DNA of 64,000 bases from Pholiota molesta (taxonomy: Eukaryota; Basidiomycota; Agaricomycetes; Agaricales; Strophariaceae): positions 1 through 64,000 of the forward strand of contig JACGCK010000172.1 in the NCBI GenBank assembly GCA_014925825.1. Direction: 5' to 3'. The notes under the pieces were generated by a model. The model searched no databases. It was not told the DNA's origin and saw only the letters and a program-made list of their open reading frames with translations. The first letter of the stretch is position 1. Every line of letters begins with the position of its first letter. Shown here in pieces: positions 11,673 through 21,547 of the stretch. Made by a program: the position numbers and the translations under genes.

Positions 11673-13524
11673 GACGCGACGCGGGGGGAGAAAGACGACG
11701 AAAGCGGAAGAAGAAAGAAGACATCGGATCGTGCGGAGCAGCTCTGGCCTGCTCTGTGCCTTGTATCAACTTATCGTGTATTATTTCATGCCACCACCAC
11801 CACCACCATCGTCAAGAACACAACCTCGACAACAATTATCAACATCGACAAATTTACCATCAGCACAATGGCCATCGCCAATATCAACAATTTCGCCACC
11901 ATCACTACCACCCCACCACCACCACCGTCGCCAGGATTTTCATTGCCACAAAGAACTTATCGCCTCGGGCGAATACCAACATTCATTTTTCGCTACCCGA
12001 CAGTGTATATCGAAAACACTGCGGGTTGCGCTTACCATCTGCTGACCTTGCCATTATTCTTCGCCCTAGTCGCTTTTATGCTGGATGTCATCTACCATCA
12101 AGGCGCATCATCTGTTGCCTCCGAGTTCGGAGTCGCCCGCACAATCATTTCTTTCGCTTTACGAGTCCACTTTTGAGATTCCACAGTACATTCCTTGCTT
12201 CATTTTTTTTTCTTTCATGTGTACCATCTGCCTGATCTCTGCTCATGTTTCGGCTGGTTCTGTGTACTATCATTCATGCCATTTTACCTGTTTCTGATAC
12301 TCATGGACTCCACGCTCACTTTCCTTTCTTCTGTTTCCTGCTCCTTTTCTTTAGCTTGTTCCTTTGTCATTCTACATTTGTCCAACTACCTTCCTATCTC
12401 TCATCAATTCGGCTCTATCTTGTGGATCTTTATGTCCCTTTACGCTCATTGCATTGACCTGCCTGTTACCTTTTCTTTTGCTGCCTTTTTTGCATCATAC
12501 CGTTACCCACATTCCTTGCATCTGGATCCCACAATCCAGTTCCCTTCAGACCTAGCTTTGGAGGTAGATCTTGGCACGAATGTCCCATCCTATGTTCTAT
12601 CTTCCTTGCATCATTGATGCTGCCAGCTATATCATCCCATATCACCACCGCGCCCTCACCATCGTCTTCATCTCCTCCCTCATTGGAATTGTTCGCTTGG
12701 ACGAGCGTGTAACACTATCTATCAATTTCTCCTGGTTTGATCCCACCTACGCCAGGAACCACCCCCACCCCTCCATCATCTGCTACGCTACCCTCTGTAC
12801 TCTACCTCTATTTGGTACTCTACCTGCCTGTGCTATACTCGCTGCCGGCCACGCCCTCGATCAACTAACACCCACCTCAGCATTCACCATTCATCCGCCT
12901 GCACTGTTTTTTCCCCCATTCATCGAACTACATTGTTCCACATCTGCACTAGCACTTGAGGTTGTTTATTCTCATTCATCCTTCCATCTTTCCCTCAAAT
13001 TCGTGTTATACTACCCTTTATCCTCATCCCCATTCCACAATCACTTTCTTGCATCGCATCTGCATTTTTGCTTTGCCTTTTGAATTCGATGTTCGATCTG
13101 CATTCTCATTGACATTGCTATATATCTATATATATATCGATCCACGAGTTTACTTTTGCTCTCACCCCCCTTGTTTTGTTTGGTATTTCAATTCCAGACG
13201 TACATACTGACTGACTGATTTACCATAGATCTCGACTGGTCCTCGTGCTTTTCTTTCTTACCTCCTTTTCGTGCTTTTCGGCCATGTTTTGCTCTGCGTG
13301 TCTCTTAGTTTGATCTCAATTTATATTTCTTCTCATCTCGCGGGGTATGCAATGAGGATTCCGATAGCGGAAGTATGGTTTTTCAAGCGAGTGATTGGTG
13401 AGTGAGGTGGGAGGGGAATCAGTTGTTCTTTGACTTATAATCCTCGAAAATCCCGAACTCGCATAATCCGAGTATTCATTGCAATGCCCAAGACATCTGC
13501 TATCTTCCTTTGGTTTATCTATCA
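11673..13524. other. Pyrimidine-rich gene-free tract
   Basis: From about 11,770 to 13,330 the plus strand is strongly enriched in C and T, with a (CAC)n run near 11,790-11,810 and an ATATAT stretch near 13,118-13,138. Several open frames of 60-170 codons overlap here in different plus-strand frames. They are rich in Phe, Leu, Ser, His and Cys, as expected from pyrimidine bias, and none shows a domain or splice pattern. The tract follows the Ser/Pro-rich gene, so a long 3' UTR or a non-coding transcript is possible. 13,331-13,524 holds nothing I can support. Confidence 0.5.
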
Positions 13525-14319
13525 CTAGTGGCTCTGCCTTGTGATTCGGAGCAATTCAAGTATCCTGTCCATTAAACCCATTGTTGGGACCAACTCTTTA
13601 GAGAGTTTACCATATGTGGTAGTACTTTCCAACCGTTGAACGTCGCGGATTATCGCCCAAGCCGACTCGTCAGACTTGTCAAAAGGCCGCACTTCATATG
13701 CGTTTGAATAAGGTCGATTGTTGATCCTGTTTTCTTTGGTAGTGACAACCCAAATGCTGGGAGGATTCCGCGGTATGTCCCTAGGCTTTGTCTGGAAAAG
13801 TGTCGATGGTCCGACTTGATCATCTAGAAAGAGGATACCATTAAGTTTGGTTTCCGGCCTGATTGAATCGTAACTTGTCAGCCCATGGGATGGACTAATA
13901 TAAAGATTAGTACGCACTCCTTTCTGAGCCATTTTCTAATCTTTTTAAGTTGTTTCTTGTCTCCGGCAGCTTCAGAGTTAAAACCAGGTGTGTCAATGAG
14001 GCGCACGTATTGCCCAGCGTTGCGCGGGTCTTCGAGCAGGAATTGTTGTACTCTCGTTGTACATGGGTCTAGCCTATCTCCTATCTTTGGATGTGGTCCC
14101 AGCTGATTGCGTCCGGCGACCGAGATGAACTGATGGATACAATGCAGGTCAATTCACTGAGTAAACTTGTTCAGACTCAAGTGCACTCACAGTGCTCTTT
14201 CCGCTCCCTGTTTGCCCTAGCAACCTGAAAGAAAGTATCAGTACACGATGGGTAATACAACCCTCGATGAAGATCGAACAAGATCGCTGGTGCTTCCGTC
14301 TCTTTTCTTGAACGCTCAT
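13525..14319 (-). CDS. P-loop GTPase-like protein with intact Walker A
   Basis: On the minus strand RLLGQTGSGKSTVSALESEQ splices to LGPHPKIGDRLDPC, continues through CTTRVQQFLLEDPRN to VRLIDTPGFNSEAAGDKKQL (G3), and then splices to ETKLNGILFLDDQVG and a 100-residue C-terminal part ending LLRITRQSH. Introns lie at about 14,098-14,161 and 13,858-13,917. The ATG at 14319 is the best start but gives only a short, poor leader, and this region also codes the last exon of the upstream GTPase in another frame. An alternative is splicing from that gene, making one protein with two G domains, but the intron needed would be only about 37 nt. This is a diverged relative of the family at 2.8-6.4 kb. Confidence 0.55.
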
Positions 14320-15182
14320 TTTGTCTGTGGAGGATGATGTCACTATCCATCGTGCGAGTCGATTGCATGATAGTCCAAAATCGACATACTTTATTGCCTT
14401 GTAAAGCTTCTCAACGGCCTTCCATGCAGAGTCAGGTTGTTTGTTATGTATCCAGACTAATTCAGCTCCCGCTTCAAACGTATCCTTCCAAATTCTCTCT
14501 TTAAATGCATCCTCTTTAGAGCGTATATGTTCTTCCTTGTATAGAGTTGCGTTCCACATTGTAACACCGAAAACTAGAAAAAACCAACCATTATGGTCCG
14601 TGAATTTCTTGAACAATTCTTTTTGCTTGGCATCTGGTTTACTGGGCTGAGTGGAATCGACGGTCTGGAGGTAAATGATGCCTGTCCGGTTTGAGCAGCG
14701 TCGCTGTGCCCGAATGTATAAGAAGAGGATCGGCAATCGAAGTGTAGATATCATTCGACATACACAGTTTTCAACTTGGCAATAATTTGGTCGACGATCT
14801 CGATATTCTGTTGACCACTTCCGTAATCAAGGCCAGGTGTATCCATGATGATCAATTTGTCCGATCCAAGGCGCTCTGCATCAATGAGGAGCTCGTCCAC
14901 ACACATAACTTCCTTGGTCTCGCGTTCCATGTCCTTCCCAACAGATACAACTTCTTTATCAAAAAGCGTGTTAATGAACTACAAGAGCAAAGCATTAATT
15001 AATTGGAATTTTGAACAGGTTATACCAAATTCAATTTACCGTGCTTTTCGCGGATCCGGTCTGACCCATAACACTATGTATGCGCAAGCTCATGTTTAGA
15101 ATCGTGCTTCTGCATCGATAGAGAAAGCAAAGTCATACATAATGACGATATCGGAATCGACAAGAGGCTGAGCAAGAGACAT
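14177..15182 (-). CDS. P-loop GTPase-like protein with altered Walker A
   Basis: The start MSLAQPLVDSDIVI splices to VMGQTGSAKST, then to FINTLFDKEVVSVGKDMERE, which precedes LIIMDTPGLDYGSG (G3). A further intron leads to TGIIYLQTVDSTQ, FLVFGVTMWNATLYKEE and FEAGAELVWIHNKQPDSAWK. This order matches the tandem GTPases (IYLHDI, LGTTMW, AGSQ). The P-loop reads GQTGSAKS, so the invariant glycine before Lys is Ala. That usually hurts nucleotide binding, so this may be a pseudo-GTPase. After an intron the C-terminal helix (ILHRQNERSRKETEAPA) ends in a frame that closes at 14177. The 3' end is the least certain part. Nothing shows its cellular role. Confidence 0.6.
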
Positions 15183-16013
15183 GGTATTCTCTGCGAAAGG
15201 ATATTTTAGTGTTAGTTAGGACAGAGGAATAACTTGAAGCATCTCGTTCGAAATCGGATTTGCCACGATCATATCAGTGTCATTGCCTTGCGGGAAATGC
15301 AAACACGTGCCTTCCTGTAAACCATAACGTTAAAATGCTACAAATTCGGCATGAATGTTAGTTAAAGAAACCAGTACTGGCACCTGCTCGTATCGAAAGG
15401 GACCAAAGATTTTGGATATTGCGACAGCAGCGGTATGTGTCTTCAGTGACCACGAAGAAAATGGTCAAATAGTCTCTTTGAGAATTTAAATTTAAAGCAC
15501 AAATATACCTATCCCGAAAGCTGACACCTCGAGCAAAAAAAAAATGTCACAGAAGCATAATGAGAGGTGCAGGGACGCGAAGAATCTTGGTTCATATTTG
15601 CACCATGGATAAATTGTTGGCTGGGACTTTGGGCGATATACATATAAGCAGCACACGCGTGGTGATTATTATTGCTGAGGATTTGGAACTGTCCTTGCAT
15701 GACCTTGTGGACGAAGGATGGCACCTCCCAGCGAAGTCTTCGAAAGGAGCAATCGAGTATGTTTGCAAAAAGGATTGTAATGTTGACGGAAATATCGCTG
15801 ATCAGATAAAATAGAATCTTTGCGTATGCTCTCCAAAAGGCATGAGTTTATCCAGTATTTCGTCATGGTATTCTGAATGATTGTAATAGAAATAGCATCA
15901 TGGCTCTAAAGGTTCTGGGAAAGGGAAACCAGTCGTTAGGAATTGGGTAATTCACATAATACCAGTTACGCACGTTATACCCCGCCTGGTACAATCAATA
16001 GCAGATCCATTGT
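15183..16013. other. Intergenic, nothing recognised
   Basis: Short open frames on both strands (for example 15560-15814 plus) have no domain, no splice support and no start context. The region separates the minus-strand GTPase start from the 3' end of the next minus-strand gene and should hold the promoter of the GTPase at 15182. Confidence 0.4.
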
Positions 16014-16346
16014 CTACGTTCTATCCGTAGCGGCAGCAGCAGCTTCGTCTGCTTTTGCGATGGCCCTGATTCGTCGTTCTTCGATTTCCTTCGCCTTCCG
16101 AGCGAGGGCATCGTTGGAATAAGTTTCCCATTGGTACGCATAGTATCCAACCATTCCAAAAGCACCCATTGAAATCAAATGGCCACCTGGGTCTAGAAAA
16201 GATGAAGCGTTGAATATAGTATCGCCGACATGAAGTTGGAGGCCACACATACTTGAGTAGAGATTTCTACTTTTGATGCTGAGCTGACCGAGTCTGGCAG
16301 CAAGCCCGACGAAGGAGAAGCCGACAACAGTGCCCAAGAGCGACAT
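16014..16346 (-). CDS. Small membrane protein, possible complex I accessory subunit
   Basis: Exons 16346-16253 and 16192-16014 give 90 aa. Residues 1-20 (MSLLGTVVGFSFVGLAARLG) are a hydrophobic helix. After SIKSRNLYS the splice joins NPGGHLISMGAFGMVGYYAY, a second membrane helix, followed by a charged coiled tail (LARKAKEIEERRIRAIAKAD). Small size, two helices and a basic loop fit the fungal accessory subunits of mitochondrial NADH:ubiquinone oxidoreductase (NUXM-like/14 kDa type) that I recall, but I cannot confirm the family by eye. It is divergently arranged with the TPR gene at 16576, 230 bp away, so the two may share a promoter region. Confidence 0.6.
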   Translation of the reverse strand: MSLLGTVVGFSFVGLAARLGQLSIKSRNLYSSMCGLQLHVGDTIFNASSFLDPGGHLISMGAFGMVGYYAYQWETYSNDALARKAKEIEERRIRAIAKADEAAAAATDRT

Positions 16347-16575
16347 TTCGGATGGGGTATGAGGAGAACTACTAGAATGTCGTTGACGGGGAAACGGTTC
16401 CGGTGTTCGTAGTAGCCAAGCATACCACAACAGATAGCACAGCCCCAGACGCGATTATATTACGTGCCGCTTTGTCTTCCACCACGCCCACCTTCTGTAC
16501 TTGCCCCAACTCGTTTGTTTCACATTTTCTACTTTCTTTGGGAATATATACCACTTAACTCTCTGAAAACGCGAA

Positions 16576-17613
16576 ATGGCTGACTACGTACCCGATCTTG
16601 CTAACACTACCGCTCACAAACTCGCCACCGCAAAGCAAAAGAAAGACACAGGGGACCAAGCTTTCAAACTCGGGAATGTTAAAGATGGTACGATTATAAT
16701 ATGGAACTCAGGTTTCTAGGATGTTCTCAACCCATATATCTACAGCCCTAAAATCGTATCATGAGGTGATCAATAAATCAGTTAAGATTTGCGGCGGAGT
16801 CGCTGAACAAAGTGATTATTAGGCTCTCATGTACCTGCTTGGGCTCGACAAGTTCGTTTTACCTACGCGATTTTCGATCCTTAATCAATCTAATGGATTT
16901 GTATAGGAATGCACTGCAAAGCCTTGGAGTCGGCTCGAAGAGTCCATCAACTGATGCTACTGAGGGTGCCAAAGAGAAGACTGAGGTGCGTCTGTTTCTG
17001 GGTTTTCATCATCAATGATCATCTCATGTCTGTTGCAAGGTCGACGACATTCTGGAAAAGATATATGCGAATATGTCAGCATGTCATCTGAAGAACCAGA
17101 ACTGGAAAAGAGCAGCAGAGACGGCAGACAAGGCGAGTGACACATTAATTTGGAATAAGCCGACGTTACTGAAGCTTTGTTCTACTATTCAAGGCTCTTG
17201 CAAAGAACGAAAACAACTACAAGGCCTTATTCCGTAAAGGGAAGGCACTAGGAGAGCAAGGATTCTTCGACAAAGCGGTCAAAGTTCTGGAAGATCTGAA
17301 AACAAAGAATCCTTCAGGTACGACCAGTATTGGTGAACAGTTAGCTTATCTGTGTTGACCAGATTTCTGTCTTTTCAGACGTGGCTCTCGTAGATCAAGA
17401 AATTGCAAGATTACGCGCAATCGACGATGAAAGGGAAAGAGCGCATAAGAAGAAGATGAAAGGTAGGCTTTTCGCACATCATTCAGCAAATACCGATGTT
17501 TCTTTTTCAAACTAGGATTCCTGAATAAAGCCGAAAAGAAGGGAGAGGCTCTGTTTAACGACGTAGATTCTACGACCATCAAGTCAGGCTTCATCGAAGA
17601 GGTAAAAGAATGA
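16576..17613 (+). CDS. TPR-domain protein
   Basis: Eight exons (16576-16687, 16746-16765, 16823-16851, 16907-16985, 17040-17132, 17194-17317, 17379-17462, 17516-17613) give 212 aa. The N-terminal helix pair (DTGDQAFKLGNVKDALKSYH) is a TPR. Two more follow (DDILEKIYANMSACHLKNQN, WKRAAETADKALAKNENN, then YKALFRKGKALGEQGFFDKA). A Lys-rich tail ends GFIEEVKE. The layout resembles the C-terminal TPR modules of FKBP- or Hsp70/90-linked co-chaperones, but there is no isomerase domain. Carboxylate-clamp binding is an inference. The intron after 17132 has a GC donor (AAG|GCGAGT) in place of GT; no GT alternative keeps the frame. Confidence 0.78.
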
Positions 17614-17863
17614 GAATATTTTTCGAGCATCTATCATCTGTCTTGTGCTATGTCATCACTGCTATCCATCAATTGTATCTAAGTAATGAAATTTCCAATA
17701 ATCTTTTTTTCTTGTGTTGTGGGCCACATTATGATGTTTTTTCTCTGTGTTGCAACCCACATCTTCCTTGTATGATAATTATATTCTTGAATTCAAGGTA
17801 CCATAAACAAGAGAAGCATATATGTCGGTCTTGTAGCATTTTATAGGATAATAACCTCTGCAT
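17614..17863. terminator. Convergent 3' ends, AT-rich
   Basis: The 250 bases between the stop of the TPR gene (plus) and the stop of the next gene (minus) are AT-rich and must hold both polyadenylation regions. No sharp signal can be assigned. Confidence 0.35.
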
Positions 17864-19273
17864 TTAAGTTAAGTGGGCAATCCCCTTGTTGACGAAGTCG
17901 TCAATATCAAAACCCCCTTCCGGATGTTTCACGACGCCTGCCTTCTCAAGAACACTACAAGAAATTCAAATAATCAGAACGTCCTGAGTCAATAGCAAGT
18001 GCTTGTAGGAACACCCACCCCAGAGTGTCCAAGATTACTTTCGTTGGAATTTCCGCACAGTTTTGAGGGTATTTAACAGTCTTCAACCAAGCCTAGTTCA
18101 GGTTAAAAAGAAATCAATTCCTTGGAAGACATAATTGAATACAAGATTTAGCCCGCGCACCTCAACATCCTCTTTTGGGTATCCAAACTTGCTTACAATG
18201 AAAGGGACATCTTTGCTGGCTCGCGATTTTTCTGAATCAAAGTCTATAACATATTTTGTGAGACCCTCTAGGAAAGCGTTGGTAGTTTCTGTGGATGCGC
18301 GTTCGGGATGAGCAGCAATGAGCCACGAAGGCCAAGGTGTAGGGACTGAGCCAATCTACAAATATAATTGCGTCAATAAATGACCACATCAGCGCGTAAA
18401 AAAGACTCGCAAAGCGGCCTTCTCCAGCGTCAACAAAATGCTTCGTCGTGAACCATTCCCACATGAACGCGCTAGTCGAACCGTCATTTACGGAGTCAAG
18501 AAGACCACGGATGTCGTTATTGACTAGGGAGATAAGTATCAGGTGTGTAATCGATCTTCACAGGAGCTTGCGCATCAACTCACTTTGAAATTTCAGATCC
18601 TCCGTCGGCCAACCTTGCTGGAGAGCCATAACATACGCCATCGTCTGGCTTCCGCTGAATATTTTATTGGGACCCTTGTAACATTTGCAAAATTGAAAGC
18701 GAGCAAGTACCTTCCATTTCTCGAGATTCCTATCGTTGTTCCCTTGAGATCAGATATAGAGTTGAATTTGGACTTTGTTCCAGTGGTGACTGCCCTAATA
18801 TTGGAGTATTAGAACAGAAGTCAAGAAGGATAGATATATGCGTATTTCTGATGCTTTACCAATTCAACGGCGTTGAAACAAAACTTCCTACGAGCTTGTA
18901 TGCCTTCGATCCATTCGCGATGCCAGATATCAGAGGATCAGTGAGTGCGCTAAGATTCAAGGAATATTAGGACACCATTGCAATGTATTTCATTTCGTTA
19001 GAGAGCGCACATGGCGATGTCGATCTCATCCTTCGTCAACCGCGAGATCAGTTGCCCGGTACCGCCTGAAATGAGAGGTCATATTGATAGCTATAGAGCG
19101 TGTGAAATGAGGGCATACTGGGGCATTCGACAAGAGTGAAGGTCTTTCCATCATCTGCTTCTGCGAATTGTAGAAGAGGACTCGAGAAATGTTCTCGAAC
19201 TAGGGTAATGATGAGATGTTGAAAAGTACATGAGATGCAGAGAGCGTTCACCGTATCCGACTCGGAGAGGCAT
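17864..19273 (-). CDS. Periplasmic-binding-protein-fold protein (NMT1/THI5-like, Ca3427 type)
   Basis: The start MPLRVGYVREHFSSPLLQFA splices to SGTGQLISRLTKDEIDIA, then to ALTDPLISGIANGSKAYKLV and STPLNW, AVTTGTKSKFNSISDLKGTT, GSGSQTMAYVMALQQGWPTE, NNDIRGLLDSVNDGSTSAFM, GSVPTPWPSWLIAAHPERAS, and ends KGIAHLT. This is the type II solute-binding fold seen in NMT1/THI5 proteins and in the fungal Ca3427 family: RVGY opening strand, DL-G motif, GSG-Q binding loop. There is no signal peptide, so it is probably cytosolic; the ligand is unknown. Eight or more introns are needed. The one with its donor at 18411-18410 starts with GC (TTT|GCGAGT), the second GC-AG intron in this neighbourhood. Confidence 0.75.
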
Positions 19274-19697
19274 TGGCTACAGATAGATGATAGTATCGAT
19301 TTAATATCGATATAAGAAGGGTTCGGAATGAATGGCGACAGTGTTGTGAATGGTATCCGGCTCTGCATATTTTTATCTTATCTTGTCCGTCGACAGCCGA
19401 ACGGGCCGTCAACCTAAATTTAGATGTTTCGGCCTGCCCAATGCTGGCGCAGTGAATAATATGTCCATCTCCTCCTCGTTGTTAATCTAAATATTGGAGT
19501 TCAAAAATGCTTCATGTTCAAGCCAGCAAAAGTAGAACAACAATACATTAGTACATTTACGAAGGGTCCCCACCATGGCGCACTGGCATATCAGTGATGG
19601 GATCATATGAACACAGCTGAAGGACATAAGTACATACGAAAGAGGAAAATAAAGATCAATGCTAGATTGATACTAGCAAAGTAAAAGACGGGCATAT
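19274..19697. other. Intergenic
   Basis: Between two minus-strand genes. It should include the promoter of the binding-protein gene and the 3' end of the PB1 gene. The ATG-led frame that runs from 19368 through the next gene's start is better explained as 5' leader, because the conserved protein begins at 19273. Confidence 0.4.
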
Positions 19698-20517
19698 TTA
19701 TGGCGGAGTGTCAAGAATGCGAAGGGTTATTTTACTCCCATCGTACGCCGATACAATGTCTCTCCAATCTGATTCGCGGTTGATAAAGCGCATCTCTGTG
19801 CGGCTCGCAAACGACACTCGTTTATAGCCTGGAGACGGTAAGGAATTCGGAGGGAGGGCGAGAAGAACAGAAAAGGTATGAGAGAGAAAGATTTTTTGTT
19901 GGTTGACGAATTTGTCATAGAGTCGGCGCTTCAGATCCATAAAAGATGTGAAGCGCGGAATGCGCAGCATAATTATAGAGGCATTATGTGCCACTTTGAG
20001 GTGTATTGTGTCGTCTGGTGCATAGTTTGACATTGGTGAAAGCGGTGGAGATTGGGTGATAGAGCGCGTGTCGATGAAATATGAATCAACCATTTCGAAG
20101 GTCTCTAAAAATGATTCTGGCCGAGATGGCACAATATCTATAACATTCGCATGGTATTCCATTGAATTTCAATGGGAAAAAAGGATTCCAAGTCATGGAC
20201 CTACCTGGCGCCTCATAGTCATAACCTTCCTCGAAATCTGAGCATATATCGTAGTCTGAAAGATAATCGCGCGCGAAAATCTCAGCGGCATCCATACCAG
20301 GGCCTTCCCCGTGGACGATAGAAGTCTGCAGAGGTCCCGAAAACACAGCCAAAGAGCTCTTTCTACCGAGGTTTGATACTGCACGAGTAGCACGAATTGT
20401 GTCAGTATCATTCAGCTCGGTGCTTCCACCAGCATTTACGGGCTCAGAGAGGCCTAAAGCGACTATCAAAGCATCGAGACTCTCGGTCGAGAGTTTCTTT
20501 CCCCTAGCTTCAGGCAT
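19698..20517 (-). CDS. PB1-like domain protein, short intact paralogue
   Basis: Exons 20517-20205 and 20137-19698 give 250 aa. The N-terminal half is disordered and acidic (LDALIVALGLSEPVN, then FARDYLSDYDICSDFEEGYD). The C-terminal half from TIHLKVAHNASIIMLRIP to SDWRDIVSAYDGSKITLRIL has the layout of a PB1 domain: a basic first strand, a helix (DLKRRLYDKFVNQQ), and an acidic OPCA-like end. PB1 domains pair with other PB1 domains in polarity and signalling scaffolds such as Bem1. The next gene upstream (21548-23596) has the same C-terminal domain plus a long N-terminal part missing here, so this copy is either 5'-truncated or a distinct short form. Confidence 0.62.
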
Positions 20518-21547
20518 CTATCATGATTCATGATAAGAATGCCACAGATTAAGGCTTGAATAAATGATAGTTTAACTGATATGCAAGCTTACTTGAAGGT
20601 ATCAAGTCCTTATAAGCGCTCATACAGCGTTGCTCATTCGGAGTCCTCCGAACTGCAAAGACCTGGCGACCAGAAGCTGTTGCTTTGCTGTGAGAGCTGA
20701 CTCGATATGTTGAGAATGAGATTGGCGGTGTCGAGTGCAATTGTTGTACAGTGTGGATATCAACCCAGGAACAAGCCGAAGTAGATGCGTTCAAATGGCA
20801 TTACCCACACGATTACAATGCTCCCTCGTGGTTGGCTGGTTATCCAAACATGATGCATTTGATGCGGCGAGGCTGCAGGCTGCGAACATCTGGAAAACAT
20901 AGCCATGACAAATCACAATAGAAACTAAGCAGGGTGATGTTATTATTTAGTACTAGTGGCACTTCGTTCCAGGTCATGTTGGACGTATATTTTTGGCACG
21001 GGATAATCACTGCCTAAAACACCTGATGATGATGATGATATAAATAATTTTACAACCAGAACGGGGTGCAGGCAGGGTGCAGGAGAGGGTAGGAAGGGCG
21101 AGAGCGGGTGAGAGAGAAATGACTTGTACATGCACCTTGCGTATTATTAAGTTCACGCGTTCCCGCGCATATTCAGCGCTCAGTGCTCAAAGCTCTACAT
21201 ACTTCCGCCGATAGACACTTGTTTGCGGAGAACTTGGAGCCATGGCTGCTTTTGCTTTTGTCCTGGGCCTGACATGAAACGCTGAGCATACAGTCCACCG
21301 TAAAATGATATATTTCATGCTCTGTTACAATGAGTGTTGTGAGTAATGAAGAAGTGATGGTAGTCATTGACAGTCTTGAAAGAAGGTCCTGAAAAAATGC
21401 TTCGAAGTTGAAACAAGACGAATTCGAAAGTAAATGCGAAGGAATAAAGTTACGCGGTAGAAAGTGTCAAACGCACGAAAGAAGGTATACAATGTCGAAG
21501 TTGCAAAATTTTAGAAGAGATACGTGAAAAATAAAGATACAACAGGA
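20518..21547. other. Intergenic between the PB1 paralogues
   Basis: A frame at 20794-20549 (minus) has Ser/Thr-rich residues and a plausible donor, but joining it to the next exon breaks the frame, so I do not call it. No trace of the N-terminal region of the larger paralogue is seen. A (GATGAT)n microsatellite lies at about 21,025-21,040. Confidence 0.4.

Noticed and set aside
12195..13083. Open frames of 140 and 170 codons in the pyrimidine-rich tract
   Set aside because: Phe/Leu/Ser/His-rich, overlapping in different frames, no splice or domain support.
15509..15866. Small frames on both strands between the GTPase and the next gene
   Set aside because: No homology, no start context, and the two strands overlap.
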